Positions 51,631 to 60,715 of a stretch of DNA of 64,000 bases are shown one piece after another. Position 1 is the first letter of the stretch. Every line of letters begins with the position of its first letter. Location of the stretch: NCBI RefSeq assembly GCF_018613935.1, contig NZ_JAGGPF010000002.1, positions 124,001 through 188,000 on the forward strand, written 5' to 3'. The notes under the pieces are model-generated. The model did no database searches and was not told where the DNA came from. It was given only the letters and a program-made list of their open reading frames with translations. A program made the position numbers and the translations under genes. Origin of the DNA: Agromyces sp. ISL-38 (GTDB taxonomy: Bacteria > Actinomycetota > Actinomycetes > Actinomycetales > Microbacteriaceae).

Positions 51631-53325
51631 ATGTTTGTTAGGGTTCCTGTCTTACTCCTTTTCGCTGCACTCGTCATGGTCGCGGCGAGCGCGTGCACTT
51701 CGACCCAAGAGAACGGAGACGCCATGGCCGGCATCATCCCCGCGCCCGTGTCGCTCGAGCTGCGCGACGACGCCACGCCGTTCCGCCTCACCGAGAGCTC
51801 CCGCCTCGTCGCGAGCGGCGAAGGCGCGGCGGCCGTCGCCGAGACGTTCGCCGGGCTCGCCCGGGCGGCCACGGGCTTCGAGCTGCCGGTCGTGGGAGGC
51901 GCGGCCGGGGCATCCGACCTCGAGTTCGTCGTCGGGATCGGTTCAGTGCCGGGTCGCGCCATCGAGGGCTATGCGCTCGAGTCGGGCGCCGACGGCGTGC
52001 GCCTTGCCGCCGACACGGCCGAGGGCCTGTTCCGGGGCACGCAGACGCTGCGGCAGCTCCTCCCTGCCGAGATCGAGCGGGCGGATGCCGCGCGCGCGCC
52101 GGCGAGCGGATGGACCGTGCCGGCGGCATCCGTCGCCGACGCCCCTCGCTTCGCCTACCGCGGCGCGATGCTCGACGTCGCCCGTCATTTCTTCGCCGTC
52201 GACGACGTGCTCGACCTCGTCGACCGGCTGGCCCTGCTGAAGCTCAACGCGCTGCACCTGCACCTCACCGACGACCAGGGCTGGCGCATCGAGATCGAGT
52301 CGTGGCCCGAGCTCACCGGCATCGGCGCGTCGACCTCGGTCGACGGCCACGGCGGCGGCTTCTACACGAAGGACGACTACCGCCGCATCGTCGAGTACGC
52401 GGCCGCGCGGTTCATCACGATCGTGCCCGAGATCGACCTGCCCGGCCACACGAACGCCGCGCTCAGCGCCTACCCCGAGCTGAACTGCGACGGCGTCGCC
52501 CCGCCGCCCTACGAGGGCACCGAGGTCGGATTCTCGTCGCTCTGCGCCTCACCCGAGCGCGAGGAGGCGACCGATCGGTTCCTCGCCGACATCACACGCG
52601 AGGTTGCCGAGATCACGCCCGGGCCGTGGCTGCACCTCGGCGGCGATGAGTCGCTCGCGACCTCCGAGGCGGACTTCCGAGACCTCGTGCGGCGGATGAC
52701 GCGGGCCGGCGCCGCGACCGGCAAGACGATCATCGGATGGCACGAGATGGGGGCCTGCCGGGAACTGCGCGCCGGCACGATCGGTCAGTACTGGAGCTTC
52801 GTCGAGCCCGCGGGCGACGCCGTCTCGCTGACGAAGTCGTTCGTCGGGCAGGGCGGACGCGTCATCCTCTCCCCCGCCGATGTCGCCTATCTCGACATGA
52901 AGTACCCCGACGATCCCGAGGGGCCGCTCGGTGCCGTGCTCGGCCTCGACTGGGCGAAGGGCCCGACGAGCCTCGAGGAGGCGTACGGGTGGGAGCCCGT
53001 CGGCATCGTGCCGGGCATCGGCGAGTCCGACATCCTCGGCATCGAGGCTCCGTTGTGGACCGAGACGATCGCCACGGTGCCCGAGCTCGAGTTCATGGTG
53101 TTCCCCCGCGTCGCCGCGATCGCGGAGATCGCGTGGTCGCCGTCGGTGGCGGCCGGCGGTTCCCGCTCTGAAGTGGACTTCGCCGCTCGCCTCGCCGCGC
53201 TCGGCACGCACCTCGACACGCTCGGCGTCTCGTACCACCGGGTGGCCGGGGTGCCGTGGGCACGGCCGCTCCGAACCGGGGACGTTCCCCGCTTTCTCCC
53301 GATGACCCCGCATATACTCACCTGA
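51631..53325 (+). CDS. Lipoprotein beta-N-acetylhexosaminidase (GH20)
   Basis: 564 residues. Signal FVRVPVLLLFAALVMVAASAC with lipobox ASAC. The GH20 catalytic barrel (about 180-530) has YRGAMLDVARHFFAVDDVLDLVDRLALLKLNALHLHLTDDQGWRIEIESWPEL and the catalytic Asp-Glu pair in WLHLGGDES. This cleaves terminal GlcNAc or GalNAc from glycans or chitin fragments by substrate-assisted catalysis. ATG at 51631 gives a proper lipoprotein start; an in-frame ATG at 51592 would add 13 residues before it. A paralogue follows 24 nt downstream. Confidence 0.9.
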   Translation: MFVRVPVLLLFAALVMVAASACTSTQENGDAMAGIIPAPVSLELRDDATPFRLTESSRLVASGEGAAAVAETFAGLARAATGFELPVVGGAAGASDLEFVVGIGSVPGRAIEGYALESGADGVRLAADTAEGLFRGTQTLRQLLPAEIERADAARAPASGWTVPAASVADAPRFAYRGAMLDVARHFFAVDDVLDLVDRLALLKLNALHLHLTDDQGWRIEIESWPELTGIGASTSVDGHGGGFYTKDDYRRIVEYAAARFITIVPEIDLPGHTNAALSAYPELNCDGVAPPPYEGTEVGFSSLCASPEREEATDRFLADITREVAEITPGPWLHLGGDESLATSEADFRDLVRRMTRAGAATGKTIIGWHEMGACRELRAGTIGQYWSFVEPAGDAVSLTKSFVGQGGRVILSPADVAYLDMKYPDDPEGPLGAVLGLDWAKGPTSLEEAYGWEPVGIVPGIGESDILGIEAPLWTETIATVPELEFMVFPRVAAIAEIAWSPSVAAGGSRSEVDFAARLAALGTHLDTLGVSYHRVAGVPWARPLRTGDVPRFLPMTPHILT

Positions 53326-53349
53326 CACCATCGAGGGGAACTGAACACG

Positions 53350-54948
53350 GTGAAAAGGCGCACGGCATGGGTACTTGCGGCGATGCTCATGGCATCAGCT
53401 ACGGGGTTGGCGGGAGCGGCCTTGATCGCGGCCCCACCTGCGCCCGCCATCTCGGTCGTGCCGCAACCCGTCGAGGTGATCGGAGTTCGGGGCGATGCGT
53501 TCCGTCTCGACTCCGACGCGCGGATCATGATCGACGGCGATCCACGGGAAGCGGGACCCGTCGCCCGGCAGCTCGCCGACCTGTTGCGCCCGTCAAGCGG
53601 CTTCGAGCTGCCCATCGTGCGCGGTGCGGCTGAGCCCGGAGATATCGCGCTCGTGCTCGCGGCCGACGAGGCACCCGATGGCCACGCCGCCGAGGGGTAC
53701 CGGCTGAGAGCCGATGAATCGGGCGTCCGCATCGGCGCCGCCACGGCCGCGGGGCTCTCGAACGGCATGCAGTCGCTGCGACAGCTCCTGCCCGCGGCCG
53801 TCGAGGACGGACACCTGCTCTCGTATCCGCTCGAGGTCGTCGCCGTCGAGATCAACGACTATCCGCGGTTCGCCTACCGCAGCGTGATGCTCGACGTGGC
53901 CCGGCACTTCTTCTCCGTGCTCGAGGTCGAGCGATTCATCGACGAGATCGCGATGCTCAAGATCAACACCCTCCACCTGCACCTCGCGAACGACCAGGGC
54001 TGGCGGATCGAGATCGAGGGATGGCCGCTGCTCACCGAAGTGGGCGGCCTGTTCGAGGTCGATGGGAACCCCGGAGGCTTCTACACGCAGCAGGAGTTCG
54101 CCGGAATCGTCGACTACGCAGCGGAGCGGAACGTCATGATCGTGCCCGAGGCGAACATGCCCGGCCACACCCACGCAGCGCTCACCGCATACCCAGAGCT
54201 CACGTGCGACGGAGTCGCCCCGGGGCCGCACACGCTCATGGCCGGCGGTGGGAGTTCCCTCTGCCCGACCAGTGGCGAAGCGGAACGCCTGGCGGAGGAC
54301 GTCATCCGGCAGCTCGCCGCGCTGGCTCCCGGCCCATACCTGCACCTCGGCGGCGACGAGGTCTCGGGATACACCGATGACGAGTACACGTACTTCATGG
54401 AGCTCACGTCGAGCATCGCCGCGGACGAGGGCAAGACCGCCATCGGCTGGCAGGAGCTCGGTGCTTCCGACGAGCTGCCCATCGGCACGATCGGTCAGTA
54501 TTGGGGCTACACCGAGCCCAACGAGCAGGGCATCGAGCTCATGCAGTCCTTCCTGAATCAGGGCGGCGCCATCGTGTTGTCGCCGCCCGACGTCGCGTAC
54601 CTCGATCAGGTCTATCCCGACGACGACTCGCTCGGTCTCGAATGGGCCGGCTCGAACGGCGTCGCAGACGCCTACGACTGGGATCCGGCCAGCATCTTCG
54701 AGGGCGTCGGCGATGACCAGGTGCTCGGCATCGAGGGACCGCTCTGGACCGAGACGATCGACACGATCGAGGACGTCGAGTTCATGGCGTTCCCCCGGCT
54801 CGGAGCCCTCGCCGAGATCGGATGGTCGCCCGCTCCGGGCGGAGCCCATCGCGACTTCGACGAGTTCGCCCCGCGCCTCGTCACCTTCCTCGAGCGCTTC
54901 GAGCAGCTCGGCGTGAACTTCCACCGCTCGAGCGACCTGCCCTGGTGA
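53350..54948 (+). CDS. Secreted beta-N-acetylhexosaminidase (GH20), second copy
   Basis: 532 residues. Signal peptide VKRRTAWVLAAMLMASATGLAGAALIAAPPAPA without a lipobox Cys, so it may be released or retained. N-terminal GH20b domain (VVPQPVEVIGVRGDAFRLDSDARI...), then the catalytic barrel with YRSVMLDVARHFFSVLEVERFIDEIAMLKINTLHLHLANDQGWRIEIEGWPLL and Asp-Glu in YLHLGGDEVSG. GTG at 53350 follows GAGGGG. Close in sequence to the upstream enzyme, so a tandem duplication with diverged anchoring. Confidence 0.9.
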   Translation: MKRRTAWVLAAMLMASATGLAGAALIAAPPAPAISVVPQPVEVIGVRGDAFRLDSDARIMIDGDPREAGPVARQLADLLRPSSGFELPIVRGAAEPGDIALVLAADEAPDGHAAEGYRLRADESGVRIGAATAAGLSNGMQSLRQLLPAAVEDGHLLSYPLEVVAVEINDYPRFAYRSVMLDVARHFFSVLEVERFIDEIAMLKINTLHLHLANDQGWRIEIEGWPLLTEVGGLFEVDGNPGGFYTQQEFAGIVDYAAERNVMIVPEANMPGHTHAALTAYPELTCDGVAPGPHTLMAGGGSSLCPTSGEAERLAEDVIRQLAALAPGPYLHLGGDEVSGYTDDEYTYFMELTSSIAADEGKTAIGWQELGASDELPIGTIGQYWGYTEPNEQGIELMQSFLNQGGAIVLSPPDVAYLDQVYPDDDSLGLEWAGSNGVADAYDWDPASIFEGVGDDQVLGIEGPLWTETIDTIEDVEFMAFPRLGALAEIGWSPAPGGAHRDFDEFAPRLVTFLERFEQLGVNFHRSSDLPW

Positions 54949-55067
54949 CGACCGTGCCCCGGGCGAAACCGTCCACATCGACCTACCCGTGAACGGCGCC
55001 TCGGGCTAGGCTCCCTCGCAGGTACGGGTGTGCCGTGCCTCCGTGGAGAGATCAGGGGAGACGCACG

Positions 55068-55457
55068 ATGTCCAGAGTGGTGCATTTCGAGATCCCGGCA
55101 GACGATCAGGGCAGAGCCAGGGACTTCTACGGCGCGGCCTTCGACTGGCAGCTCGACGTGCTGCCCGAGTTGCAGTACACGAACGTCGTCACGACGCCCG
55201 TCGACGAGCAGACCCAGCAGCCGCGCGAGCCGGGAGCGATCAACGGCGGGATGTTCGAACGAACGGGCGACCTGACGCATCCGATCATCACGGTCGACGT
55301 CGATGACATCGACGCCACGCTCGAGCGGATCGCCTCGCTCGGCGGGAGCGTCGTGCAGGCGAAGAGCGCGATACCGGGCATGGGGTACTACGGATACTTC
55401 CGCGACACCGAGGGCAATGTCCTCGGGCTCTGGACGACGGCGCCCGACGCCGCCTGA
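55068..55457 (+). CDS. VOC-family (glyoxalase/bleomycin-resistance fold) protein
   Basis: 129 residues: VVHFEIPADDQGRARDFYGAAFDWQLDVLPELQYTNVVTT..., PIITVDVDDIDATLERIASLGGSVVQAKSAIPGMGYYGYFRDTEGNVLGLWTT, the two beta-alpha-beta-beta-beta units of the vicinal oxygen chelate fold. The conserved VDVDDIDATLERIASLGG stretch and final DTEGNVLGLW are typical. ATG at 55068 follows GGGGAG. Substrate unknown; not obviously linked to neighbouring sugar genes. Confidence 0.85.
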   Translation: MSRVVHFEIPADDQGRARDFYGAAFDWQLDVLPELQYTNVVTTPVDEQTQQPREPGAINGGMFERTGDLTHPIITVDVDDIDATLERIASLGGSVVQAKSAIPGMGYYGYFRDTEGNVLGLWTTAPDAA

Positions 55458-55506
55458 TCGCGCGCGGCCCAGTGGCGGATGTGCCGCGGCATGGTCTTCG
55501 CAGCCG

Positions 55507-56109
55507 TCAGGAGTTGAGCTGAATCACGGTGCCCATGGCGTCCTCCGTGTAGAGGGAAGCGTCGGTGCCGAAACTGTCCACGGTTGCGACCCAGAAGTCT
55601 TCGTACAGCGCGTGAGTCTCGGTGTGCGGGTACTCGCCACCCGACTCCATGCTGTAGGAATCTCCGACCGCGCTGGCGTGGGTGAATCCGGCGGCGAGCA
55701 GCGCGGCCGCCACCGCCTCCCTGTCAGAGTCCGAGGCGATCGTGACGGATGTCGAAAGGCCTCGCTCGCTCCCGGGCAACACCCAAGTGCAGCTCACGCT
55801 CTCGTTGGCCTCGATCATTGCCTGGAGCGACGGATCGGAGGCTCCGTAGCCGCCCTGTCCCGGACCGCTCGTGTCGCCGATCGGCTCGAGTCCCCCGGCA
55901 GTGAGCGCCGCCTCAGTCGAATCCTGGAAGAGGTCATCGCAGCTGGGGAGCACCAGTTTCTCCGGCGCGGCTGGGCTCTCGCTCGCCTCTGGCGTGGAAG
56001 GACTCGGAGTGGCGGTGCGGCTGGATTCGCCCGGGACGGAAGGAGCGCAGGCGCTGAGCAGCAGGAGCGCGACGAACACGGAAATGGTGACGTGTCGCGG
56101 GCGAGCCAT
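55507..56109 (-). CDS. Putative lipoprotein, unknown function
   Basis: 200 residues. Signal ARPRHVTISVFVALLLLSAC with lipobox LSAC at about residue 20, then a Ser/Thr/Pro-rich linker (SSRTATPSPSTPEASESPAAPE) and a compact domain LVLPSCDDLFQDSTEAALTAGGLEP...ESVSCTWVLPGSERGLSTSVTIASDSDREAVAAALLAAGFTHASAVGDS. The paired cysteines in the domain could form a disulfide. ATG at 56109 follows AAGGGA. It resembles DUF3558-type mycobacterial lipoproteins in layout only. Confidence 0.7.
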   Translation of the reverse strand: MARPRHVTISVFVALLLLSACAPSVPGESSRTATPSPSTPEASESPAAPEKLVLPSCDDLFQDSTEAALTAGGLEPIGDTSGPGQGGYGASDPSLQAMIEANESVSCTWVLPGSERGLSTSVTIASDSDREAVAAALLAAGFTHASAVGDSYSMESGGEYPHTETHALYEDFWVATVDSFGTDASLYTEDAMGTVIQLNS

Positions 56110-56220
56110 GGCCGATCCCTTCGACCAAACTCTAGCCCTCGATGGGAGCATGAGCCAGTGGTCCGTTGCGAGTGCGCCCGGTCGGTACGAGAAAACGGAT
56201 GCCGCGGCATCCGTCACCGC

Positions 56221-57129
56221 CTACTTGACGCTGCCCGCCGTGAGGCCGCCGACGAGGCGCTTCTCGATGAGCATGAAGAGCACCACGACCGGGAGGATCG
56301 CCACGATCGAGACGCCGAACACGTAGTGCCAGCTCGTCTCGTATTGCCCGACGAACTTCGTCAGGGCGACCGAGAGCGGCTGGTTGCCGGCGGTCGAGAG
56401 GATCACGAGCGACGCGGCGAACTCGTTCCAGCAGGCCACGAAGGTGAACACGATCGCGGTCACGATGCCCGGCCAGACGAGCGGCAACTGGATCCGGAAG
56501 AGCACCGTGAGGCGCCCGGCGCCGTCGATCTGGGCCGCCTCGTCGATCTCTTTCGGCACGCCGGCGAAGAAGGAGTGCATGATCCACACGGCGAACGAGA
56601 GGTTGAACGCCGCGTTGACGAGGATCATCGCCGCCCACGTGTCGATGAGGTCGAGCGCCACGAACTGACGGAACAGGCCCGAGGTGAGCACCGCTGGCTG
56701 CAGCATCTGCGTCACGATCACGAGGAAGAGGAACACCATGCGGCCCGGGAAGCGGAACCGTGCCGTGTAGTACGCCGCCGGCATCGCGACGGCGAGCACG
56801 AGCAGCGTCGCGCACACTGAGATCACGATCGTCGAGACGAGGTTCTGCGGCAGCGGCGTCTCGGGTGTCGACCACATGTTGAGGTAGTTCTCCCAGTGCC
56901 ACTCCGTGGGGAAGTAGGTGGGGTCGACCGAGCGGATCTGCGACTTCGTCTTGACCGAGCCGAAGAACATGATCGTGTACGGCAGCACGAACACCACGAG
57001 CACGACCAGACCGGCGAGCATGCGCGTGAGCAGTTTGCCGATCGGCACCTGGTCTTCGGTGTAGCGGCGCTTCCGAACGGATGCCGCGGGCGGCGCGATC
57101 GTCTCGAACGCGGGTGCGGTCACGGCCAC
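56221..57129 (-). CDS. Carbohydrate ABC transporter permease (MalG type)
   Basis: 302 residues, six membrane helices: LTRMLAGLVVLVVFVLPYTIMFFGSV at the start, then YFPTEWHWENYLNMWST, and the EAA loop FFAGVPKEIDEAAQIDGAGRLTVLFRIQLPLVWPGIVTAIVFTFVACWNEF. This is the inner-membrane partner of the MalF-type permease encoded next. It is the last gene of the SBP-permease-permease operon. No ATPase gene is inside the window; a shared MsiK-like ATPase is usual in actinobacteria (inference). Confidence 0.93.
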   Translation of the reverse strand: MAVTAPAFETIAPPAASVRKRRYTEDQVPIGKLLTRMLAGLVVLVVFVLPYTIMFFGSVKTKSQIRSVDPTYFPTEWHWENYLNMWSTPETPLPQNLVSTIVISVCATLLVLAVAMPAAYYTARFRFPGRMVFLFLVIVTQMLQPAVLTSGLFRQFVALDLIDTWAAMILVNAAFNLSFAVWIMHSFFAGVPKEIDEAAQIDGAGRLTVLFRIQLPLVWPGIVTAIVFTFVACWNEFAASLVILSTAGNQPLSVALTKFVGQYETSWHYVFGVSIVAILPVVVLFMLIEKRLVGGLTAGSVK

Positions 57130-57132
57130 GGG

Positions 57133-58158
57133 TCAGACCTCCTGCATGGGCTTGACGACCTTCACGTACACCGCGACGATCACGATGACGATGAGGAAGG
57201 CGACGACGGAGAGGGCGCTCGCGACGTCGACCTTGTGCTGGTTCTGGATGTACTTGAAGATCAGCGTCATGATCGTGTCGGCGTCGTAGCCGGGGATCGA
57301 ACCGGTCATCACCCTGAGGATCGGCAGCGAGTTGAAGACGTTGATGATGTTGATGAGCACCGCGACGCTGAGCGCGCCGCGCAGCTGCGGCAGCACGACC
57401 CCGAAATAGGTGCGCGCGGGGCCGGCGCCGTCCATCTTGGCGGCCTCGAGCACTTCGCCTGGCACCGTCTGCAGGCCCGCGAGGATCGTGTAGGTCGTGA
57501 ACGGCAGGGAGACGAAGACGGCGATCACGATCGACCAGCCGAATGCGGTGGCCGGATTTCGGGTCCAGCCATAGCCCTCGGGGGTGTCGACGAGTCCGAC
57601 GTCCACGAGGAAGGTGTTGATGATGCCGAAGTACGGTTCGAGGCCGTAGTAGACGACGAGCGTCGTCATCACGACGCTCGCGGCCCACGGGATGATGACC
57701 GCGAGCCGCACGATGCGGCGGCCGGGGAAGGCCTTGTTCAGGATCTGGGCGAGCCCGAGCGAGATCACCACGGTCGCACTCACGACCGCGACGACCCACA
57801 CGATCGTGCGGACGAAGATCGGCCAGAAGTACGCGAAGGAGAACACCTCGAGGTAGTTGTCGAGGCCGACGGAGCCCTTGTCGATGCCCGAGAGCGAGAT
57901 GTCGCGCGTCGAGTTGAAGAACATCACGGCGGCCGGGAACAGCACGACACCGAGGATGAGCAGGAGCGCCGGGGCGATCCAGGGCAGTGCGGCCACCAGG
58001 TCTCGCCCACCCGGACGCCGTACGCCGGGGCGCCGCCCGCCCGAGCTCGACGGCTTGTCGGGCTCGACGGACAGCCCGCCGGGGCGGGGGCGGCCGGTGG
58101 CCGCCCCCGCGGAGATCTGAGACGCATCGGATGTGGTGCTCATGATTTCGGTGGTCAC
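57133..58158 (-). CDS. Carbohydrate ABC transporter permease (MalF type)
   Basis: 341 residues. A cytoplasmic N-terminus rich in Pro/Gly (GRPRPGGLSVEPDKPSSSGGRRPGVRRPGGRD), then helices beginning LVAALPWIAPALLLILGVVLFPAAVMFFNS and the EAA loop VPGEVLEAAKMDGAGPARTYFGVVLPQLRGALSVAVLINIINVF. GTG at 58158 follows GGAGGG by 4 nt; ATG at 58143 is the alternative. 3-nt gap to the MalG-type permease. Confidence 0.92.
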   Translation of the reverse strand: MTTEIMSTTSDASQISAGAATGRPRPGGLSVEPDKPSSSGGRRPGVRRPGGRDLVAALPWIAPALLLILGVVLFPAAVMFFNSTRDISLSGIDKGSVGLDNYLEVFSFAYFWPIFVRTIVWVVAVVSATVVISLGLAQILNKAFPGRRIVRLAVIIPWAASVVMTTLVVYYGLEPYFGIINTFLVDVGLVDTPEGYGWTRNPATAFGWSIVIAVFVSLPFTTYTILAGLQTVPGEVLEAAKMDGAGPARTYFGVVLPQLRGALSVAVLINIINVFNSLPILRVMTGSIPGYDADTIMTLIFKYIQNQHKVDVASALSVVAFLIVIVIVAVYVKVVKPMQEV

Positions 58159-58192
58159 CGATCCCTCCGGGTGTTGCGAGCGGTTGCGCGGG

Positions 58193-59437
58193 CTAACCCG
58201 CGTCGACCTGGGCCTGGATCTCGGTCAGGACCTCTTGGGCGCCCTTGGTCTGGAGCTGTCCGAAGAGCGCCTTGAACGCGCCATCCGTCGCCTGCCAGTC
58301 GGGGTTGGTGCTCGGGTAGAACATCGCATCGGGCAGCACTTCGAGGAACGGCTTGAGCGCCTCCTCGCCGGCGAGCGCCTCGGCGCCCGACTTGGTGGTG
58401 GGCAGGAAGCCCTCGGTCTGCACCCACGGCACGTAGACGTCGGAGGTGAAGTAGTAGTCGAAGAACTTCGTGATCGCCTCCTGCTTGTCGCCGTCGTTCG
58501 TGAACGCCATGAGCTGGTCGGCGACGCCGACGGTCATGGGGCTGCCGTCTTGCGTGGGAATCGGCACGATCGAGTAGTCGAGGTCGGGGTTGCCCTCCTC
58601 GATCTGTCCGACGGTCGGCGGAAGGCCGACCTGCATGCCGATCTTGCCCTGGATGAAGATGTCCATGAGCGGCGAACGGTCGGTCGACCCCGGGTCGGCC
58701 TGGGTCGCGCCCGCGTCGATCATCTTCTTGATCTGCTCGGCGCCCGGCAGGTTCGACGGGTCGTCGACGGTGATCGCCTCGGCGTCGCCGAAGGTGCCGC
58801 CGCCGCCCCAGAGCCACACGGCCGCCTCGGCCTGCGCCTCTTCGGAGCCGAGCGGCATGCCGTAACCGGCGATGCCGCCGCCGAGCGCCGAGACCTTCGT
58901 CGCGGCGTCGAGGAGTTCGTCCCAGGTCTTCGGCGGCGCGGCCACGCCGGCCTGTTCGAGCAGCGCGTTGTTCACGAACAGTGCGCGAGCCGAGGCGATG
59001 AGCGGCAGTGCGTAGGTGACGCCGTCGACCTGCTCGTTGGCGATGAAGGAGTCCTGGAAGTCGGAGAACGTCTCGGGTGAGACGACGTCTTCAGCCTCGT
59101 AGAGCAAGCCGTCGGCGGCGAAGCCGGCGAAGGGGCCGCCGTTGTAGATGTCCGGCGCTTCACCGCCCTGGATCTTCGTCGTGATCACGCTTTCGAGGTT
59201 GTCCCACGACTCCACCTGGAGGTCGACGGCGATGTCGGGGTTCTCCTTCTCGAAGCCCTCGATGACGTCTTCCCAGAGTCCCTGGGTGTTGTCGGAGTAA
59301 CTCGGGACGAGCATGTCGATGGTGGTCTTGCCATCTGCCTCGTCGCCGGAACCTCCGCCGAATCCGCATGATGCCAGCGTGAGCGACGCGGTGGCCGCAA
59401 GGGCGATCGCCGAGCCGAACCGGAGTGACTTCTTCAT
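58193..59437 (-). CDS. Sugar ABC transporter substrate-binding lipoprotein
   Basis: 414 residues. Signal MKKSLRFGSAIALAATASLTLASCGFGGGSG with lipobox LASC. Extracellular solute-binding domain of the family 1 type: TTIDMLVPSYSDNTQGLWEDVIEGFEKENPDIAVDLQVESWDNLESVITTKIQGGEAPDIYNGG, and YGMPLGSEEAQAEAAVWLWGGGGTF. The ligand is probably an oligosaccharide or amino sugar, given the divergent catabolic genes. ATG at 59437 follows GAGGAA. First gene of the importer operon, divergent from the SIS gene. Confidence 0.93.
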   Translation of the reverse strand: MKKSLRFGSAIALAATASLTLASCGFGGGSGDEADGKTTIDMLVPSYSDNTQGLWEDVIEGFEKENPDIAVDLQVESWDNLESVITTKIQGGEAPDIYNGGPFAGFAADGLLYEAEDVVSPETFSDFQDSFIANEQVDGVTYALPLIASARALFVNNALLEQAGVAAPPKTWDELLDAATKVSALGGGIAGYGMPLGSEEAQAEAAVWLWGGGGTFGDAEAITVDDPSNLPGAEQIKKMIDAGATQADPGSTDRSPLMDIFIQGKIGMQVGLPPTVGQIEEGNPDLDYSIVPIPTQDGSPMTVGVADQLMAFTNDGDKQEAITKFFDYYFTSDVYVPWVQTEGFLPTTKSGAEALAGEEALKPFLEVLPDAMFYPSTNPDWQATDGAFKALFGQLQTKGAQEVLTEIQAQVDAG

Positions 59438-59809
59438 TCGTGCTTCCTCACTCTTGGTGGATAGGGCACCTGGCGTAACTGGGGCCTCGCGCCACGGTGC
59501 GTGCGTCCGGAAACTCAAATCGAGCAGGCCGAAGTGATGCTTCCTGACGGATTCGATCACAAAACGATCAATTCCGTTCAGTGGACGCAGGAAACGTACG
59601 ACGGATGCCACACGCCCGTCAAGACGGGAAACGCATTTGTTACCGGAATTTGTTCAGATTCCTCACAAACGGAGAATTTTGCCGCATTTTTCCACAATGA
59701 TCGCCTTAGTGATCGATGGACAGGTGGAACAGTCATCTGCAATCATTGAATCGTCATACCGCCCGCGACACCCCGCGGGTGGGCTTCCCAGCACCCTGGA
59801 GCACCGATC
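59438..59809. promoter_or_regulatory. Divergent control region of the sugar importer and catabolic operon
   Basis: 372 nt without a gene; its centre (about 59540-59760) is clearly AT-richer than its surroundings. Visible elements: CGATCACAAAACGATC (59554-59569, partly symmetric), two ATTTGTT copies 13 nt apart (59635-59641 and 59648-59654), and an inverted ACAAAC at 59665-59670. Repeats of this TTTG-type are expected for the DeoR regulator encoded at 63505-64000. The exact promoters cannot be fixed by eye. The stretch 59438-59540 shows nothing specific. Confidence 0.5.
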
Positions 59810-60715
59810 GTGAGCACACCGCAGTCCCCCACCGCCCCCGGCCTGCACATGGCCGCGGAACTCGCCTCGCAGCCCGAGACCTGGGCGCGCGCCGCCGAGC
59901 TGCACGACGAGCAGGCACTGCTCCCGGGCCCCGGGTCACGGGTCGCCGTCGTCGGGTGCGGCACCTCGTGGTTCATCGCGCAGTCGTACGCGTGGCTCCG
60001 CGAAGCGAGCGGACACGGTGAGACCGATGCCTTCGCGGCATCCGAGGCCTTCGTCGACCGCGGCTACGACGCCGTCGTGGCACTCACCCGATCGGGTACG
60101 ACCACCGAGGTGCTGCAGCTCGTCGATGGGCTGCGCGGCCGGGTGCGAACGATCGGCGTCATCGGCGATGCCGCATCACCGCTCGTCGACCTCGTCGACG
60201 AGGCCGTGACGCTCCCTTTCGCCGACGAGCAGTCGGTCGTGCAGACCCGCTTCGCCACGACCGCGCTCGCACTGTTCCGGGCTTCGCTCGGCGAGCGCCT
60301 CGACGGGCCCATCGCCGACGCGGAGCGTGCGATCGCCGAGGAGCTCGACCCCCGGCTCACGAAGGCCGAGCAGTACACCTTCCTCGGCCACGGCTGGGCG
60401 GTGGGCCTCGCCCATGAGGCCGCCCTGAAGATGCGCGAGGCGTCGCAGTCGTGGACCGAGTCGTACCCGTCGATGGAGTACCGGCACGGCCCGATCTCGA
60501 TCGCCGCCCCTGGTCGCGTGACCTGGCACCTCGGCGAGGCGCCCGAGGGCCTCGATGCCGAGGTCGCCGCGACCGGTGCCCACTTCGAGTCCGGCTCGCT
60601 CGACCCGATGGCGGAGCTCGTTCGCGCCCAGCGCGTCGCACTCGCGCGGGCCCGCGCCCGGGGGCTCGACCCCGACGAGCCGCGCAACCTCACCCGTTCC
60701 GTCATTCTCGCCTGA
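59810..60715 (+). CDS. SIS-domain sugar-phosphate isomerase/deaminase (AgaS-like)
   Basis: 301 residues, two SIS domains: VVGCGTSWFIAQSYAWLREASG (first), LTRSGTTTEVLQLVDGLRG with the phosphate-binding Ser/Thr loop, and later TFLGHGWAVGLAHEAALKMREASQSWTESYPSMEYRHGP (second). This is the GlmS-isomerase-like or AgaS type that converts galactosamine-6-phosphate or glucosamine-6-phosphate to a ketose phosphate. GTG at 59810 is preceded by GGAGCACC; its stop overlaps the ROK kinase gene (TGATG). Context favours the galactosamine route. Confidence 0.85.
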   Translation: MSTPQSPTAPGLHMAAELASQPETWARAAELHDEQALLPGPGSRVAVVGCGTSWFIAQSYAWLREASGHGETDAFAASEAFVDRGYDAVVALTRSGTTTEVLQLVDGLRGRVRTIGVIGDAASPLVDLVDEAVTLPFADEQSVVQTRFATTALALFRASLGERLDGPIADAERAIAEELDPRLTKAEQYTFLGHGWAVGLAHEAALKMREASQSWTESYPSMEYRHGPISIAAPGRVTWHLGEAPEGLDAEVAATGAHFESGSLDPMAELVRAQRVALARARARGLDPDEPRNLTRSVILA

